From Alistipes sp. (GTDB taxonomy: Bacteria; Bacteroidota; Bacteroidia; Bacteroidales; Rikenellaceae): DNA of 19,809 bases. The translations under genes and the position numbers were made by a program. The notes beneath the pieces were generated by a model. It saw only the letters and a list, made by a program, of their open reading frames with translations. It searched no databases and was not told the DNA's origin. The DNA lies in assembly GCA_019422485.1 (NCBI GenBank), contig JAHZDG010000019.1:24484-44292 (forward strand), written 5' to 3'. Below are positions 5,659-13,480 of this stretch, one piece after another (within the stretch, counting starts at the first letter, position 1; each line of letters begins with the position of its first letter).

Positions 5659-8382
5659 ATGAGAACAAAACTATGGTTACTGACGCTATTGAGCGGCTGG
5701 TGTGTGGGGTCGCTGTCGGCCCAGGAAGAGGAGGTGACCAACTCCTATTTCGATCTGTTGGTCAAGGGACAATTTACCGAACAGCATTCGCCGATGCAGG
5801 ATCCGGCTTCGGCGGCTGACGTTCAAAAGATAGTGGCGGAAAAACCGGCTGCCCGTTTTTTCTGTTTCACGGAAGATCGCAAGAACGATATTCGTTTGAT
5901 GGAGGCGCTGCCGGCCCCCTGGGTTTCGCGGTCGGCGGAAGATCGGACACGTTTTCAGGGTAGTTGTGCTCCGGGCGAATATTATTCATGGCAGATCGGT
6001 GTCTATGCTCCGTATATGTCGTTGGAGAACGTGAAGGTTCAGTTTTCGGATTTTCGGTCGGCCGACGGGAAACGGATCCCGAAAAGCGCCCTGAAATGCA
6101 TCAACTTGGGAGGCGTAGATAAGGACGGGAAGGCGTTTCGCAAGACGGTCTCGGTGGGGAAAGATTCCGTGCAGGCGTTGTGGATTCTGATGGATATTCC
6201 GCAGACGGCCCAAGGCACCTACCGGGGGACGGTGACGGTGCAGGCGGAAAACACTCCGGCCATCCATATTGATGCACAGATCGAGGTACAAGGGGCTCCT
6301 ATCGTTAATCATGGAACCGACGAAGCTTGGCGGAAAGCCCGCCTGGGATGGCTCGATTCGAAGATCGGACTGGCGGACAGTGTGACGCGGCCCTATATTC
6401 CCGTGCGGCTGGAAGGGCATGCGATCTCCTATCTGGGGGGAACGCTCGATCTCTCTCCGACGACCGGGCTGCCGGCCGGGATCGTGACCCGTTACGGACA
6501 GGACAACCTGCTCTCGGATAGCGTACGCAATGCGGTCTTGGGGGACGAAATCCGACTGGTGGTCGAAACGGCGGAGGGCGAAGAGACCCTTTCGGACGGA
6601 AAATTGCGGATCCTGACTCGGAACGACGCGCAGGTGAGCTGGCAGCTGACCCGGAAAAATAAACGTTTCAGTGTTCTGTGCACCGGGACCTTCGAATTCG
6701 ACGGAACGGTGGCCTATCGTCTGGAAGTAACTTCGTTGACCGATGTTGACGTCAAAGATATTCGTTTGGAGGTTCCCTATACGCGCTATGCGGCCCGGTA
6801 TTGGATGGGCTTGGGCAACAAGGGCGGATATCGTCCCGATTCGGCCTTCGTATGGCACTGGAACCCGGAGAAACACCAGGATAAGATCTGGATGGGGAAC
6901 GTGAATGCCGGACTGAACTTTGTGTTCAAGGGGAGCAATTACCGTCGGCCGTTGGTCAATATCTACTATGCGTTGGGGAAACTGAAAATGCCCGATTCGT
7001 GGGGGAATGACGGCCAGGGCGGGATCGACATTGCCGGTGCCGCGAACGATCAGGTATTGTTGAGGGCTTTCAGCGGTCCGCGTTCGATGCAGAAGGGTGA
7101 AGCCTTGCAGTTCGATTTCGATATGACGATTACCCCGCTCAAACCGCTGAATCTGCCGATGATGGCGACCGAGCATTTTTACCACTCGAACAGCGACGTA
7201 AGCGAACCCTACATCGACATTGCGGCTCAGAACGGGGCCACGATGATCAATATCCATCACAAGAAGGACATCTATCCTTACATCAATTATCCCTATCACG
7301 ACCATTCGATCGCCGATTTCAAAGCCTTCGTAGAGAAAGCGCATGCGCGCGGACTGATGGTCCGTCCCTACTACACCACGCGGGAATTGACGGTCAAGAC
7401 GCCGGAACTGTGGGCGTTGCGGAGCCTGGGCGGAGAGGTGATCTGCGATGGGCCGGGTAAGGATACCCGCACGATGATCCACAAGAGCGGCCCCAATCCG
7501 TGGTTGATCGAAAACCTCAAGGCTCATTTCATTCCGGCCTGGTATTGCGCCTTCCAGGAGGGCAAATACAAGGGTGATATGGATATTTCGGTCATTACGA
7601 CCCCCGATTCGCGCTGGAACAACTACTACCTCGAAGGGCTCGACTGGATGGTCCGCCATATGGGGATCGACGGGATGTATATCGACGACAGTGCGCTGGA
7701 TCACAAAACGCTGCAACGGGCCCGCCGCGTTCTGGATCGGGACGGCAAACATCGCGTGGTCGACATCCATACCTGGAACCACATGAATCCCTTTGCCGGA
7801 TATGCCAACTCCATCCATCTGTATATGGATCTGTTGCCCTATGTGGATCGGCTCTGGATCGGGGAAGGCTTCCCGGCCGACAATACCCCGGATTTCTGGT
7901 TGGTTGAGATGTCGGGTATTCCGTTCGGGCTGATGAGCGAAACGCTGGATGCGCGTAACACCTATCGGGGCATGATTTTCGGAATGTTGCCGCGTCTGCC
8001 CTGGAGCGGTAATCCGGTTTCGATGTGGAAACTGTGGGATGATTTCGGCATGAAAGATGCCCGCTTGGTCGGTTTCTGGGACGAAAAGTGTCCGGTAAAG
8101 ACCGATAACCCGGAATTGATCGCGTCGATTTATGTGCAGCCGGACAAAGCGCTGATTGCCGTGGCCAACTGGACCGATCTGCCTCAGACGGGGAGTATCC
8201 TGGTGGATGAAAAGCTGTTGGGATTCACTCCCTCGAAGATCACGCTGCCGGAAGTTCGGGACCTGCAGTGGGGGAAAACCCATTTCTCTGATCGAAACGG
8301 TGTGGCCAACGCTCCCTTCTCGCTGGAAAAACCGTTTGAGATCATGGGTCGCGAAGGAATGTTCATACTGTTGGAAAAATAG
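5659..8382 (+). CDS. Secreted GH123-like (DUF6067-type) glycoside hydrolase
   Basis: 907-aa exported protein. Residues 1-21 form a signal peptide (hydrophobic core, then SLSAQ cleavage site). A beta-rich N-terminal region contains the GEYYSWQIGVYAPY motif (near residues 109-122) and the strand pattern around YRGTVTVQAE, both typical of the N-terminal domain of GH123-like/DUF6067 proteins. Residues about 510-810 look like a TIM-barrel: HHKKDIYPYINYPYHDHS, then GLMVRPYYTTREL, then GIDGMYIDDSALDH with D676 and D677, then VVDIHTWN. The DGMYIDD strand end is where retaining clan enzymes often carry a catalytic Asp, so D676/D677 are candidates only. A short beta domain closes the protein. It probably cleaves a host or plant glycan in the periplasm or outside the cell; the substrate cannot be told. 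No SusC/SusD pair lies nearby, so it is an orphan rather than part of a visible polysaccharide locus. Confidence 0.75.
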   Translation: MRTKLWLLTLLSGWCVGSLSAQEEEVTNSYFDLLVKGQFTEQHSPMQDPASAADVQKIVAEKPAARFFCFTEDRKNDIRLMEALPAPWVSRSAEDRTRFQGSCAPGEYYSWQIGVYAPYMSLENVKVQFSDFRSADGKRIPKSALKCINLGGVDKDGKAFRKTVSVGKDSVQALWILMDIPQTAQGTYRGTVTVQAENTPAIHIDAQIEVQGAPIVNHGTDEAWRKARLGWLDSKIGLADSVTRPYIPVRLEGHAISYLGGTLDLSPTTGLPAGIVTRYGQDNLLSDSVRNAVLGDEIRLVVETAEGEETLSDGKLRILTRNDAQVSWQLTRKNKRFSVLCTGTFEFDGTVAYRLEVTSLTDVDVKDIRLEVPYTRYAARYWMGLGNKGGYRPDSAFVWHWNPEKHQDKIWMGNVNAGLNFVFKGSNYRRPLVNIYYALGKLKMPDSWGNDGQGGIDIAGAANDQVLLRAFSGPRSMQKGEALQFDFDMTITPLKPLNLPMMATEHFYHSNSDVSEPYIDIAAQNGATMINIHHKKDIYPYINYPYHDHSIADFKAFVEKAHARGLMVRPYYTTRELTVKTPELWALRSLGGEVICDGPGKDTRTMIHKSGPNPWLIENLKAHFIPAWYCAFQEGKYKGDMDISVITTPDSRWNNYYLEGLDWMVRHMGIDGMYIDDSALDHKTLQRARRVLDRDGKHRVVDIHTWNHMNPFAGYANSIHLYMDLLPYVDRLWIGEGFPADNTPDFWLVEMSGIPFGLMSETLDARNTYRGMIFGMLPRLPWSGNPVSMWKLWDDFGMKDARLVGFWDEKCPVKTDNPELIASIYVQPDKALIAVANWTDLPQTGSILVDEKLLGFTPSKITLPEVRDLQWGKTHFSDRNGVANAPFSLEKPFEIMGREGMFILLEK

Positions 8383-8405
8383 CGGCTGAAAACGGTCGGC
8401 TTTTT

Positions 8406-8441
8406 ACGGGCGCATTCTTTACAGAAGAGTGCGCCCGTTTT
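8406..8441 (+). terminator. Strong Rho-independent terminator of the GH123-like gene
   Basis: A 14-bp stem: 8406-8419 pairs with 8425-8438 (ACGGGCGCA...TGCGCCCGT, with one G-U pair), around a 5-base loop and followed by TTTATTT. It lies 23 bases after the stop codon and separates this gene from the riboswitch unit. Confidence 0.88.
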
Positions 8442-8564
8442 ATTTCCCCGGGGATGGAAACCTCTCCCAGCCTGTCGTCGGAGAACGGCCAGAATCGTCC
8501 CGGATCCTTGCCAAACTCATTGCGGAAGGGGGTGTTCGTAAAATGTTGGCAACTGTCGGAGGGT
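8442..8564. other. Intergenic stretch without recognised content
   Basis: Between the terminator and the promoter of the riboswitch unit I see no convincing ORF, repeat or structured RNA. The gene-free gap runs from 8383 to 8905; the rest of it is taken up by the terminator, promoter, cobalamin riboswitch and leader listed separately. Confidence 0.5.
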
Positions 8565-8599
8565 TTTGTCCGGGAAGCGGAATATCCTTTTTACTTTTG
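8565..8599 (+). promoter_or_regulatory. Promoter upstream of the cobalamin riboswitch
   Basis: A TACTTTTG box at 8592-8599 is a perfect TAnnTTTG match and ends 7 bases before the P1 stem of the riboswitch, as expected if transcription starts at the aptamer's 5' edge. A TTTG at 8565-8568 could be the -33 element, although the 23-base spacing is a little longer than usual. Confidence 0.68.
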
Positions 8600-8604
8600 T
8601 TTCG

Positions 8605-8782
8605 GATACCGGGTTCCCGAAGCCCTGCCGGGCCGAGGGATCAAAAGGGAATCCTGTGCAAATCAGGAACTATCCCCGTAGCTGTAAGTTTCATTTTGCT
8701 GGAACGTGCATCCTTGGCCACTGTTGAACTACTCAATGGGAAGGCGCACCGCCCGAAACAAGTCAGAAGACCTGCCCGGTAA
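8605..8782 (+). ncRNA. Cobalamin (B12) riboswitch
   Basis: The conserved blocks of the cobalamin aptamer appear in order: AAAAGGGAAT (8643-8652); a CCTG/CAGG hairpin carrying TGCAAAT (8653-8667); CCCCGTAGCTGTAAG (8674-8688); GCCACTG (8717-8723); GGGAAGGC (8738-8745); and the B12 box AGTCAGAAGACCTGCC (8761-8776). The closing P1 helix is a perfect 7-bp pairing of TACCGGG (8607-8613) with CCCGGTA (8775-8781), which fixes the aptamer limits. Cobalamin binding normally switches the downstream gene off. The controlled genes are nrdD and nrdG, whose enzyme needs no B12, so the logic is to make it when B12 is lacking. Confidence 0.95.
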
Positions 8783-8816
8783 CGATCCACTGGAGCTTTC
8801 GGGTGAAAAGCGAACG

Positions 8817-8850
8817 GATGACCGCGCCTTGGGCGGATCTTCTTTTTATT
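8817..8850 (+). terminator. Candidate expression-platform terminator of the riboswitch
   Basis: GAT (8817-8819) and CCGC (8822-8825) can pair with GCGG-ATC (8833-8839) across a 2-base bulge, followed by TTCTTTTTATTT. This resembles a weak intrinsic terminator in the leader 55-90 bases before the nrdD ATG. GGGCGG (8831-8836) is also complementary to CCGCCC (8749-8754) inside the aptamer, which offers a possible switch in pairing. Control of translation instead is equally possible. Confidence 0.4.
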
Positions 8851-8905
8851 TCCTTCCCCGGATTTTCCATTGTATCTGAACATAAACCATTAAAAATTTG
8901 TCAGA

Positions 8906-11038
8906 ATGAATGGAACTACCCATTTCGGCCAGATCGTGAAACGCAACGGCCAAAAGGTCGAATTCAGACCTGAAAAAATCGAACAGGCTATTTTTAAGGC
9001 CATGCAGTCGGTCGGACTTTTCGATGCCCAGGAGGCACATCGGCTCTGCTGGGAGGTGATCGACTTTCTCTATCGGGATCCCTCCGAACCAACCCCTCAT
9101 GTCGAACAGGTACAGGATATCGTCGAACGGGTGTTGTACGATTACGGTCACTTCGAATTGCTGAAAAGCTATATGCTTTACCGCAAGAAACACGAACAGT
9201 TGCGGGATTCCAAAGCGTTGTTGTCCAATCTGGCGGTCATTGACGATTACCTCGATTGTTCGGACTGGCGGGTCAAGGAGAGCGCCAACTCCTCCTACTC
9301 GTTGCAGGGTCTCAACCAGCATATCTCGACCAAGATCACGTCGCAGTATTGGTTGAGCCGACTGTATAGCGAACCGGTGGCCGAAGCGCACCGCAGCGGA
9401 GCCCTGCATATCCACGATCTGGGGTTCCTGAGCGTCTATTGTGTGGGATGGGACCTGAAAGACCTGTTGTTGACCGGATTTCGGGGCGTGGAAAGCAAAG
9501 CCCAGAGTTCCCCGGCCAAACATCTGCGGACAGCATTGGGGCAGATTGTCAATTTCTTCTACACCATGCAGGGCGAAGCGGCCGGAGCACAGGCCTTCTC
9601 CAATTTCGATACCTTCCTGGCCCCCTATATCCGCTACGACGGGTTGAATTACGATCAGGTCAAACAGTGTTTGCAGGAGTTTTTGTTCAACCTGAACGTC
9701 CCCACCCGTGTGGGCTTCCAGACGCCGTTCACCAACATCACGATGGATCTGGTGGTGCCCGATTTCCTGAAAAACGAGCCGGTGGTGCACGGCGGTGAGA
9801 TCAAAGAGGCGGTATACGGTGATTTCCAGCCTGAGGTGACGCTCCTCAATCGGGCCTTTGCCGAGGTGATGTGTGCAGGCGATGCGGCGGGGAGTCTCTT
9901 CTCGTTCCCGATCCCGACTTACAACATTACCCCCGATTTCGACTGGGAGAACCCCGATTATGACGGCATCTGGGCGATGACGGCCAAATACGGAATTCCC
10001 TATTTCTCGAATTTCGTCAATTCGGACATGAAACCCGACGATGTACGCAGCATGTGCTGCCGGCTGCGGCTCGACAAACGTGAACTGATGAAACGGGGCG
10101 GAGGGTTGTTTGCGGCCAATCCGCTGACGGGATCGGTCGGGGTCGTGACCCTCAATATGGCTCGGTTGGGGTATGAGGCCGCTTCGGAAGCGGACTTTTT
10201 CCAGCGCCTGCGCCGATTGATGGATCTCGCGCGCGAAAGCCTCGAGACCAAACGCAAGGTGATCGAACGTTATACCGAACGGGGTCTGTATCCCTACTCG
10301 AAATTCTATCTGCGCCATGTCTACAAACGGTTCGGCTGCTATTGGAAAAACCATTTCTCGACGATCGGCATCAACGGCATGAACGAATGCTGCCTGAACT
10401 TTCTGGGAGTGTCGATCGCTACCCCGCAGGGCAGTGCTTTCGCCCAGAAGGTGATGCTCTTTATGCGGGAGGTGATGACACTCTTCCAGGAGGAGACCGG
10501 CAACATCTACAACCTGGAGGCTACGCCGGCCGAAAGCACCGCCTATCGTTTCGCCCTGCTCGATACGGAACGCTATCCGGAGATCATCGTGGCCAACCAG
10601 GAGGCCTATCGTCAACGGGGTGCCAAACCCTATTATACCAACTCAACGCATCTTCCCGTCAATCATACGGATGATCTGTATGAGGCGTTGGCGTTGCAGG
10701 ACCCGTTGCAGACGCTCTATACCGGAGGAACGGTATTCCATGTCTTTACCGGGGAGAGTGCCGTTTCGTCGGCGGCCGCCAAAAACATGGTCCGCAAAGT
10801 GACCGGAACGTTCCGGCTGCCGTACATCACCCTGTCACCTTCATTCAGCATCTGTCCTTCGCACGGGTATCTGTCGGGAGAACATTTTACCTGTCCGCAC
10901 TGCGGAAGTCAGGCGGAAGTCTACAGCCGGATTGTGGGGTATATGCGGCCGGTGAGCCAGTGGAACGACGGCAAACGGGAAGAGTTTGCTGACCGGCAGT
11001 TGTTCGACCGCCGGATCGTGGAGAACGAGGCGGTCTGA
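8906..11038 (+). CDS. nrdD: Anaerobic (class III) ribonucleoside-triphosphate reductase
   Basis: 710-aa glycyl-radical enzyme that reduces ribonucleoside triphosphates to deoxyribonucleotides for DNA synthesis without oxygen, close to the E. coli length. Residues ~8-100 are an ATP-cone allosteric domain (IVKRNGQKVEF... EKIEQAI). The barrel contains the family stretches GFQTPFTN and GINGMNECCLNFLG. Near the C-terminus a zinc site is formed by C650, H653, C663 and C666 (CPSH ... CPHC), then the glycyl-radical loop RIVGYMRPVSQWNDGK with the radical Gly at 678. The start at 8906 places MNGTTHFG just before the ATP cone. It is preceded by a cobalamin riboswitch and followed 57 bases later by nrdG. 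All hallmark residues are intact, so it should be active once NrdG installs the radical. Confidence 0.97.
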   Translation: MNGTTHFGQIVKRNGQKVEFRPEKIEQAIFKAMQSVGLFDAQEAHRLCWEVIDFLYRDPSEPTPHVEQVQDIVERVLYDYGHFELLKSYMLYRKKHEQLRDSKALLSNLAVIDDYLDCSDWRVKESANSSYSLQGLNQHISTKITSQYWLSRLYSEPVAEAHRSGALHIHDLGFLSVYCVGWDLKDLLLTGFRGVESKAQSSPAKHLRTALGQIVNFFYTMQGEAAGAQAFSNFDTFLAPYIRYDGLNYDQVKQCLQEFLFNLNVPTRVGFQTPFTNITMDLVVPDFLKNEPVVHGGEIKEAVYGDFQPEVTLLNRAFAEVMCAGDAAGSLFSFPIPTYNITPDFDWENPDYDGIWAMTAKYGIPYFSNFVNSDMKPDDVRSMCCRLRLDKRELMKRGGGLFAANPLTGSVGVVTLNMARLGYEAASEADFFQRLRRLMDLARESLETKRKVIERYTERGLYPYSKFYLRHVYKRFGCYWKNHFSTIGINGMNECCLNFLGVSIATPQGSAFAQKVMLFMREVMTLFQEETGNIYNLEATPAESTAYRFALLDTERYPEIIVANQEAYRQRGAKPYYTNSTHLPVNHTDDLYEALALQDPLQTLYTGGTVFHVFTGESAVSSAAAKNMVRKVTGTFRLPYITLSPSFSICPSHGYLSGEHFTCPHCGSQAEVYSRIVGYMRPVSQWNDGKREEFADRQLFDRRIVENEAV

Positions 11039-11095
11039 TCGGGAGGATCGTTGTGTCCGGTTTGGCCGGCGATAGCGAATTTCAAAAGAGCGAAA

Positions 11096-11740
11096 ATGCG
11101 GATAGGAGGATTTGTCAAACAGAGCCTGATCGATTGGGAAGGAGTATTGGCTGCGGTCATTTTCACCAAGTGGTGTAATTTCCGCTGCGGGTATTGTCAC
11201 AACCCGGCCTTGGTATTGCCCATTCTGCTCAATCATCGGGAAGACCTGAATGAAAAGGAGATCTGGGATTATCTCTCTTTGCGGCGGAACTGGCTCGAAG
11301 GGGTGGTGGTCACCGGAGGCGAGCCAACCATGCAGCCCGATCTGGTGGATTTTCTGCAAAAAATCAAGGCTTTGGGGTATCGGGTGAAGTTGGATACCAA
11401 CGGAACGCGTCCCGATCTGTTGGAGGAGCTCATGGCCCGAAAACTGATCGATGCGGTGGCGATGGATGTCAAACATCTACCCCAGCTGGATTATTACGCT
11501 CGGATTACCCCTAATATCACGCCGGAAGGGATGGAGCGGATCTGTCGTTCGATCGCTTTGCTCCGGCAGTCCGGGATCGAATACCAGTTCCGGACGACGA
11601 TTGTGCCGGGTATTCACTCCCCGGAAGAACAACAGAAGCTGGAAACCCTGTTTGCGGCGGATCCTTATGTGCAGCATCCGTTCCGTCATCCGGGCGGAGA
11701 GGGCATTCTCTCCGATTATTATCGGGTTCGGAGAGCGTGA
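11096..11740 (+). CDS. nrdG: Anaerobic ribonucleotide reductase activating protein (radical SAM)
   Basis: 214-aa radical-SAM activase that uses S-adenosylmethionine and a [4Fe-4S] cluster to create the glycyl radical on NrdD. The cluster motif CNFRCGYC (C27, C31, C34) is followed by the family's HNP, and VVTGGEPTMQPD (SAM-binding GGE) lies further on. The opening MRIGGFVKQSLIDWEG is the usual start of this subfamily, so the ATG at 11096 is chosen. An in-frame ATG at 11051 would add 15 residues that do not look like the family. It directly follows nrdD and shares its riboswitch. The protein is of the longer NrdG type (~210-230 aa) common in Bacteroidota and Firmicutes rather than the short E. 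coli form. A strong hairpin terminator follows. Confidence 0.93.
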   Translation: MRIGGFVKQSLIDWEGVLAAVIFTKWCNFRCGYCHNPALVLPILLNHREDLNEKEIWDYLSLRRNWLEGVVVTGGEPTMQPDLVDFLQKIKALGYRVKLDTNGTRPDLLEELMARKLIDAVAMDVKHLPQLDYYARITPNITPEGMERICRSIALLRQSGIEYQFRTTIVPGIHSPEEQQKLETLFAADPYVQHPFRHPGGEGILSDYYRVRRA

Positions 11741-11761
11741 ATGCAGTGTTGTCTGATTGTT

Positions 11762-11793
11762 AACGGACCGGTGTCATTCGACATCGGTCCGTT
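11762..11793 (+). terminator. Terminator after nrdG
   Basis: A 14-bp stem: AACGGACCGGTGTC (11762-11775) pairs with GACATCGGTCCGTT (11780-11793), with one G-U pair and an ATTC loop, followed by GATTTA. It lies 21 bases after the nrdG stop codon. The U-tract is short but the stem is very stable. Confidence 0.78.
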
Positions 11794-11842
11794 GATTTAG
11801 AGGGGTGTTGAGGCGGGGGCAGACGGGTTGGCGCAACATATT

Positions 11843-11872
11843 ACGGGCCGCTTTCACCGGAAAGCGGCCCGT
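11843..11872. terminator. Hairpin between convergent nrdG and pepP
   Basis: A perfect 13-bp stem: ACGGGCCGCTTTC (11843-11855) pairs with GAAAGCGGCCCGT (11860-11872) around ACCG. It lies 23 bases past the pepP stop codon on the minus strand, so it probably ends or protects the pepP transcript. Neither side has a good U-tract, so it could also act as a 3'-end stabiliser. Confidence 0.6.
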
Positions 11873-11895
11873 ACAAAAAGCGATTTTCAAAAGGA

Positions 11896-13296
11896 TTATT
11901 GACGATGTTCGGCCATATAGGCTTCGATCTGTTCGGTGGTGACGGGAGGACGGTGTTCGCCCAGCATCCGATTGCCGGTGGGAGTCACCAGCAGGTCGTC
12001 TTCGATGCGGATGCCACCGAAATCGAGGTATTCGCGTACCCGGGCATAGTTGATGAAACCGCCGCCCAGGCCCTCTTTTTCCCATTTGTCCACCAGTGCC
12101 GGGATGAAATAGATCCCCGGTTCGACGGTGATGACCTGTCCGGCCTTGAGGCGTTTGCCCATGCGCAGAGACGAGAGTCCGGGTGTCGAACTGCGCAGCG
12201 TCTCTTCGTCATAACCCACGTATTTTTCTCCGATGTTTTCCATGTCGTGGACGTCCAGACCGAGTTGATGACCCAGCCCGTGGGGCATGAACAGCGCCTG
12301 AGCACCGGCCGCTACGGCTTCTTGCATGTCCCCCTGCATCAGCCCCAGCGCCTTGAGCCCTTCGGCGATCACCAGACTGGCGGCGTTGTGGATCTGCCAG
12401 TAACATACGTCGGGCCGTGCCAGCTCGAAAGCCCGGTCATTGGCGGCCAACACGATGTCGTACACCTCTTTCTGGCGCGTCGTGAAGCGGCCGCTCACGG
12501 GGAACGTGCGGGTAAAGTCGCTGCAATAGTTCATGTTGGTTTCGGCACCGGCGTCCACCAACAGCAGACGACCGGCTGTCAGGGTGTTGCCGTGATAGTG
12601 GTTGTGCAGGGTTTCGCCGTTCTGGCTGACGATGGACGGGAACGAAACCCCGGCTCCGGACCGCAGGGCGACACCATCCAAGGCGCCGGAAATCTGTTGT
12701 TCGACGATCCCCGGACGGCACATGGCCATGGCCAGGGTATGCATTTCGGTGGCAATGGCGCAGGCGCGTTCCATTTCGGCGATTTCGTCCGCATCCTTGA
12801 TCTCGCGCAGGGCGACAACCGCTACGGCCAGTTCGACCGAAACATAATCGCTCAGTCGTTGCGGATGGATACCGAGCCAGGAGGCCATTCTCAGCGTGAT
12901 TTCTCCGCGGTAAGGCGGCAGGAAATGGATGCGGCGGCCTTGGTTCATGGCTTTTTTGAGGCGTTCTTCAATGGCCTGTAACGGGGCGGTGCGGGTCACT
13001 CCCACCCGTTCGGCTTGTTCGGCCAGGGTCGGTTGAGGACCCATCCAGATGATATCGTCGATCGTATAGTCGTCTCCGTAGAGGATCTCTTCCCCTGAAT
13101 CCAGGTCGATCAGACCGGCATAGTCCGGATGATTGAGCCCGAAAAAGTAGAGAAACGTACTGTCCTGACGGAACAGATAGGTATTGCTGGGATAGTTGGA
13201 CGGTGATTCGCTGTTTCCCGGCAGCAGAACCAAACCACTGCCCAAACGTGCCCTGAGCGCCTGGCGCCGGGCTATGTAGGTGTTTTTATCGAACAT
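11896..13296 (-). CDS. pepP: Xaa-Pro aminopeptidase (M24B)
   Basis: 466-aa cytosolic metallopeptidase that removes an N-terminal residue preceding proline. An N-terminal creatinase-like domain (LGSGLVLLPGNSE, FLYFFGLNHPDY) precedes the pita-bread catalytic domain. All five dinuclear metal ligands are present: D248 (LVDAG), D260 (CSDFTR), H343 (HGLGHQLG), E392 (ITVEPGIYF) and E432 (RIEDD). The length and HGLGH motif match PepP. The reading frame stays open for 45 codons further upstream, but MFDKNTYIARRQALR is the natural family start and lies downstream of a promoter box, so 13296 is used. It is convergent with nrdG and divergent from the small lipoprotein gene. Probably a housekeeping role in peptide turnover. 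Confidence 0.93.
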   Translation of the reverse strand: MFDKNTYIARRQALRARLGSGLVLLPGNSESPSNYPSNTYLFRQDSTFLYFFGLNHPDYAGLIDLDSGEEILYGDDYTIDDIIWMGPQPTLAEQAERVGVTRTAPLQAIEERLKKAMNQGRRIHFLPPYRGEITLRMASWLGIHPQRLSDYVSVELAVAVVALREIKDADEIAEMERACAIATEMHTLAMAMCRPGIVEQQISGALDGVALRSGAGVSFPSIVSQNGETLHNHYHGNTLTAGRLLLVDAGAETNMNYCSDFTRTFPVSGRFTTRQKEVYDIVLAANDRAFELARPDVCYWQIHNAASLVIAEGLKALGLMQGDMQEAVAAGAQALFMPHGLGHQLGLDVHDMENIGEKYVGYDEETLRSSTPGLSSLRMGKRLKAGQVITVEPGIYFIPALVDKWEKEGLGGGFINYARVREYLDFGGIRIEDDLLVTPTGNRMLGEHRPPVTTEQIEAYMAEHRQ

Positions 13297-13355
13297 AGAA
13301 GGATGGTTGTTTGATCGTTTGTTCCTCCGGAACCGAGGTCCCGTGAAGCATTCCC

Positions 13356-13363
13356 CAAAAATA
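13356..13363 (-). promoter_or_regulatory. Candidate -7 box for pepP
   Basis: On the minus strand this reads TATTTTTG (TAnnTTTG), 59 bases upstream of the pepP ATG. The -33 region holds only TTCG about 22 bases away. It falls inside the open upstream extension of the pepP frame, which supports the shorter pepP start. Confidence 0.45.
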
Positions 13364-13403
13364 GAAATTTTTCGGCGGTTTTCCGCGAACTCCGCTTTAT
13401 TGC

Positions 13404-13411
13404 TATCTTTG
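13404..13411 (+). promoter_or_regulatory. -7 box (TATCTTTG) for the small lipoprotein gene
   Basis: A perfect TAnnTTTG match lies 69 bases before the ATG at 13481, divergent from the pepP promoter ~40 bases away. TTTTCC about 20 bases upstream could be a degenerate -33 element. Confidence 0.55.
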
Positions 13412-13480
13412 AGTAAGCGGGATGATCGCAAGGGTGCGTCATCGGTGCGAAATCAGACTCCTCACTTAAATTTCAAAGCC

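Noticed and set aside
5986..8283. 765-codon minus-strand ORF opposite the GH123-like gene
   Set aside because: Antisense shadow with no family motif; the plus-strand protein has a signal peptide, domains, a promoter and a terminator.
8429..8782. 117-codon plus-strand ORF
   Set aside because: It starts inside the terminator and runs through the conserved riboswitch; the RNA motifs explain the sequence.
8846..10615. 589-codon minus-strand ORF opposite nrdD
   Set aside because: Shadow of nrdD, whose glycyl-radical, zinc and ATP-cone motifs are certain.
11051..11095. Upstream start for nrdG at 11051
   Set aside because: It adds 15 residues before the typical MRIGGFVKQSLIDWEG opening.
13297..13431. 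N-terminal extension of pepP to an ATG at 13431
   Set aside because: The extension is not family-like and contains the candidate promoter; MFDKN at 13296 is the natural start.
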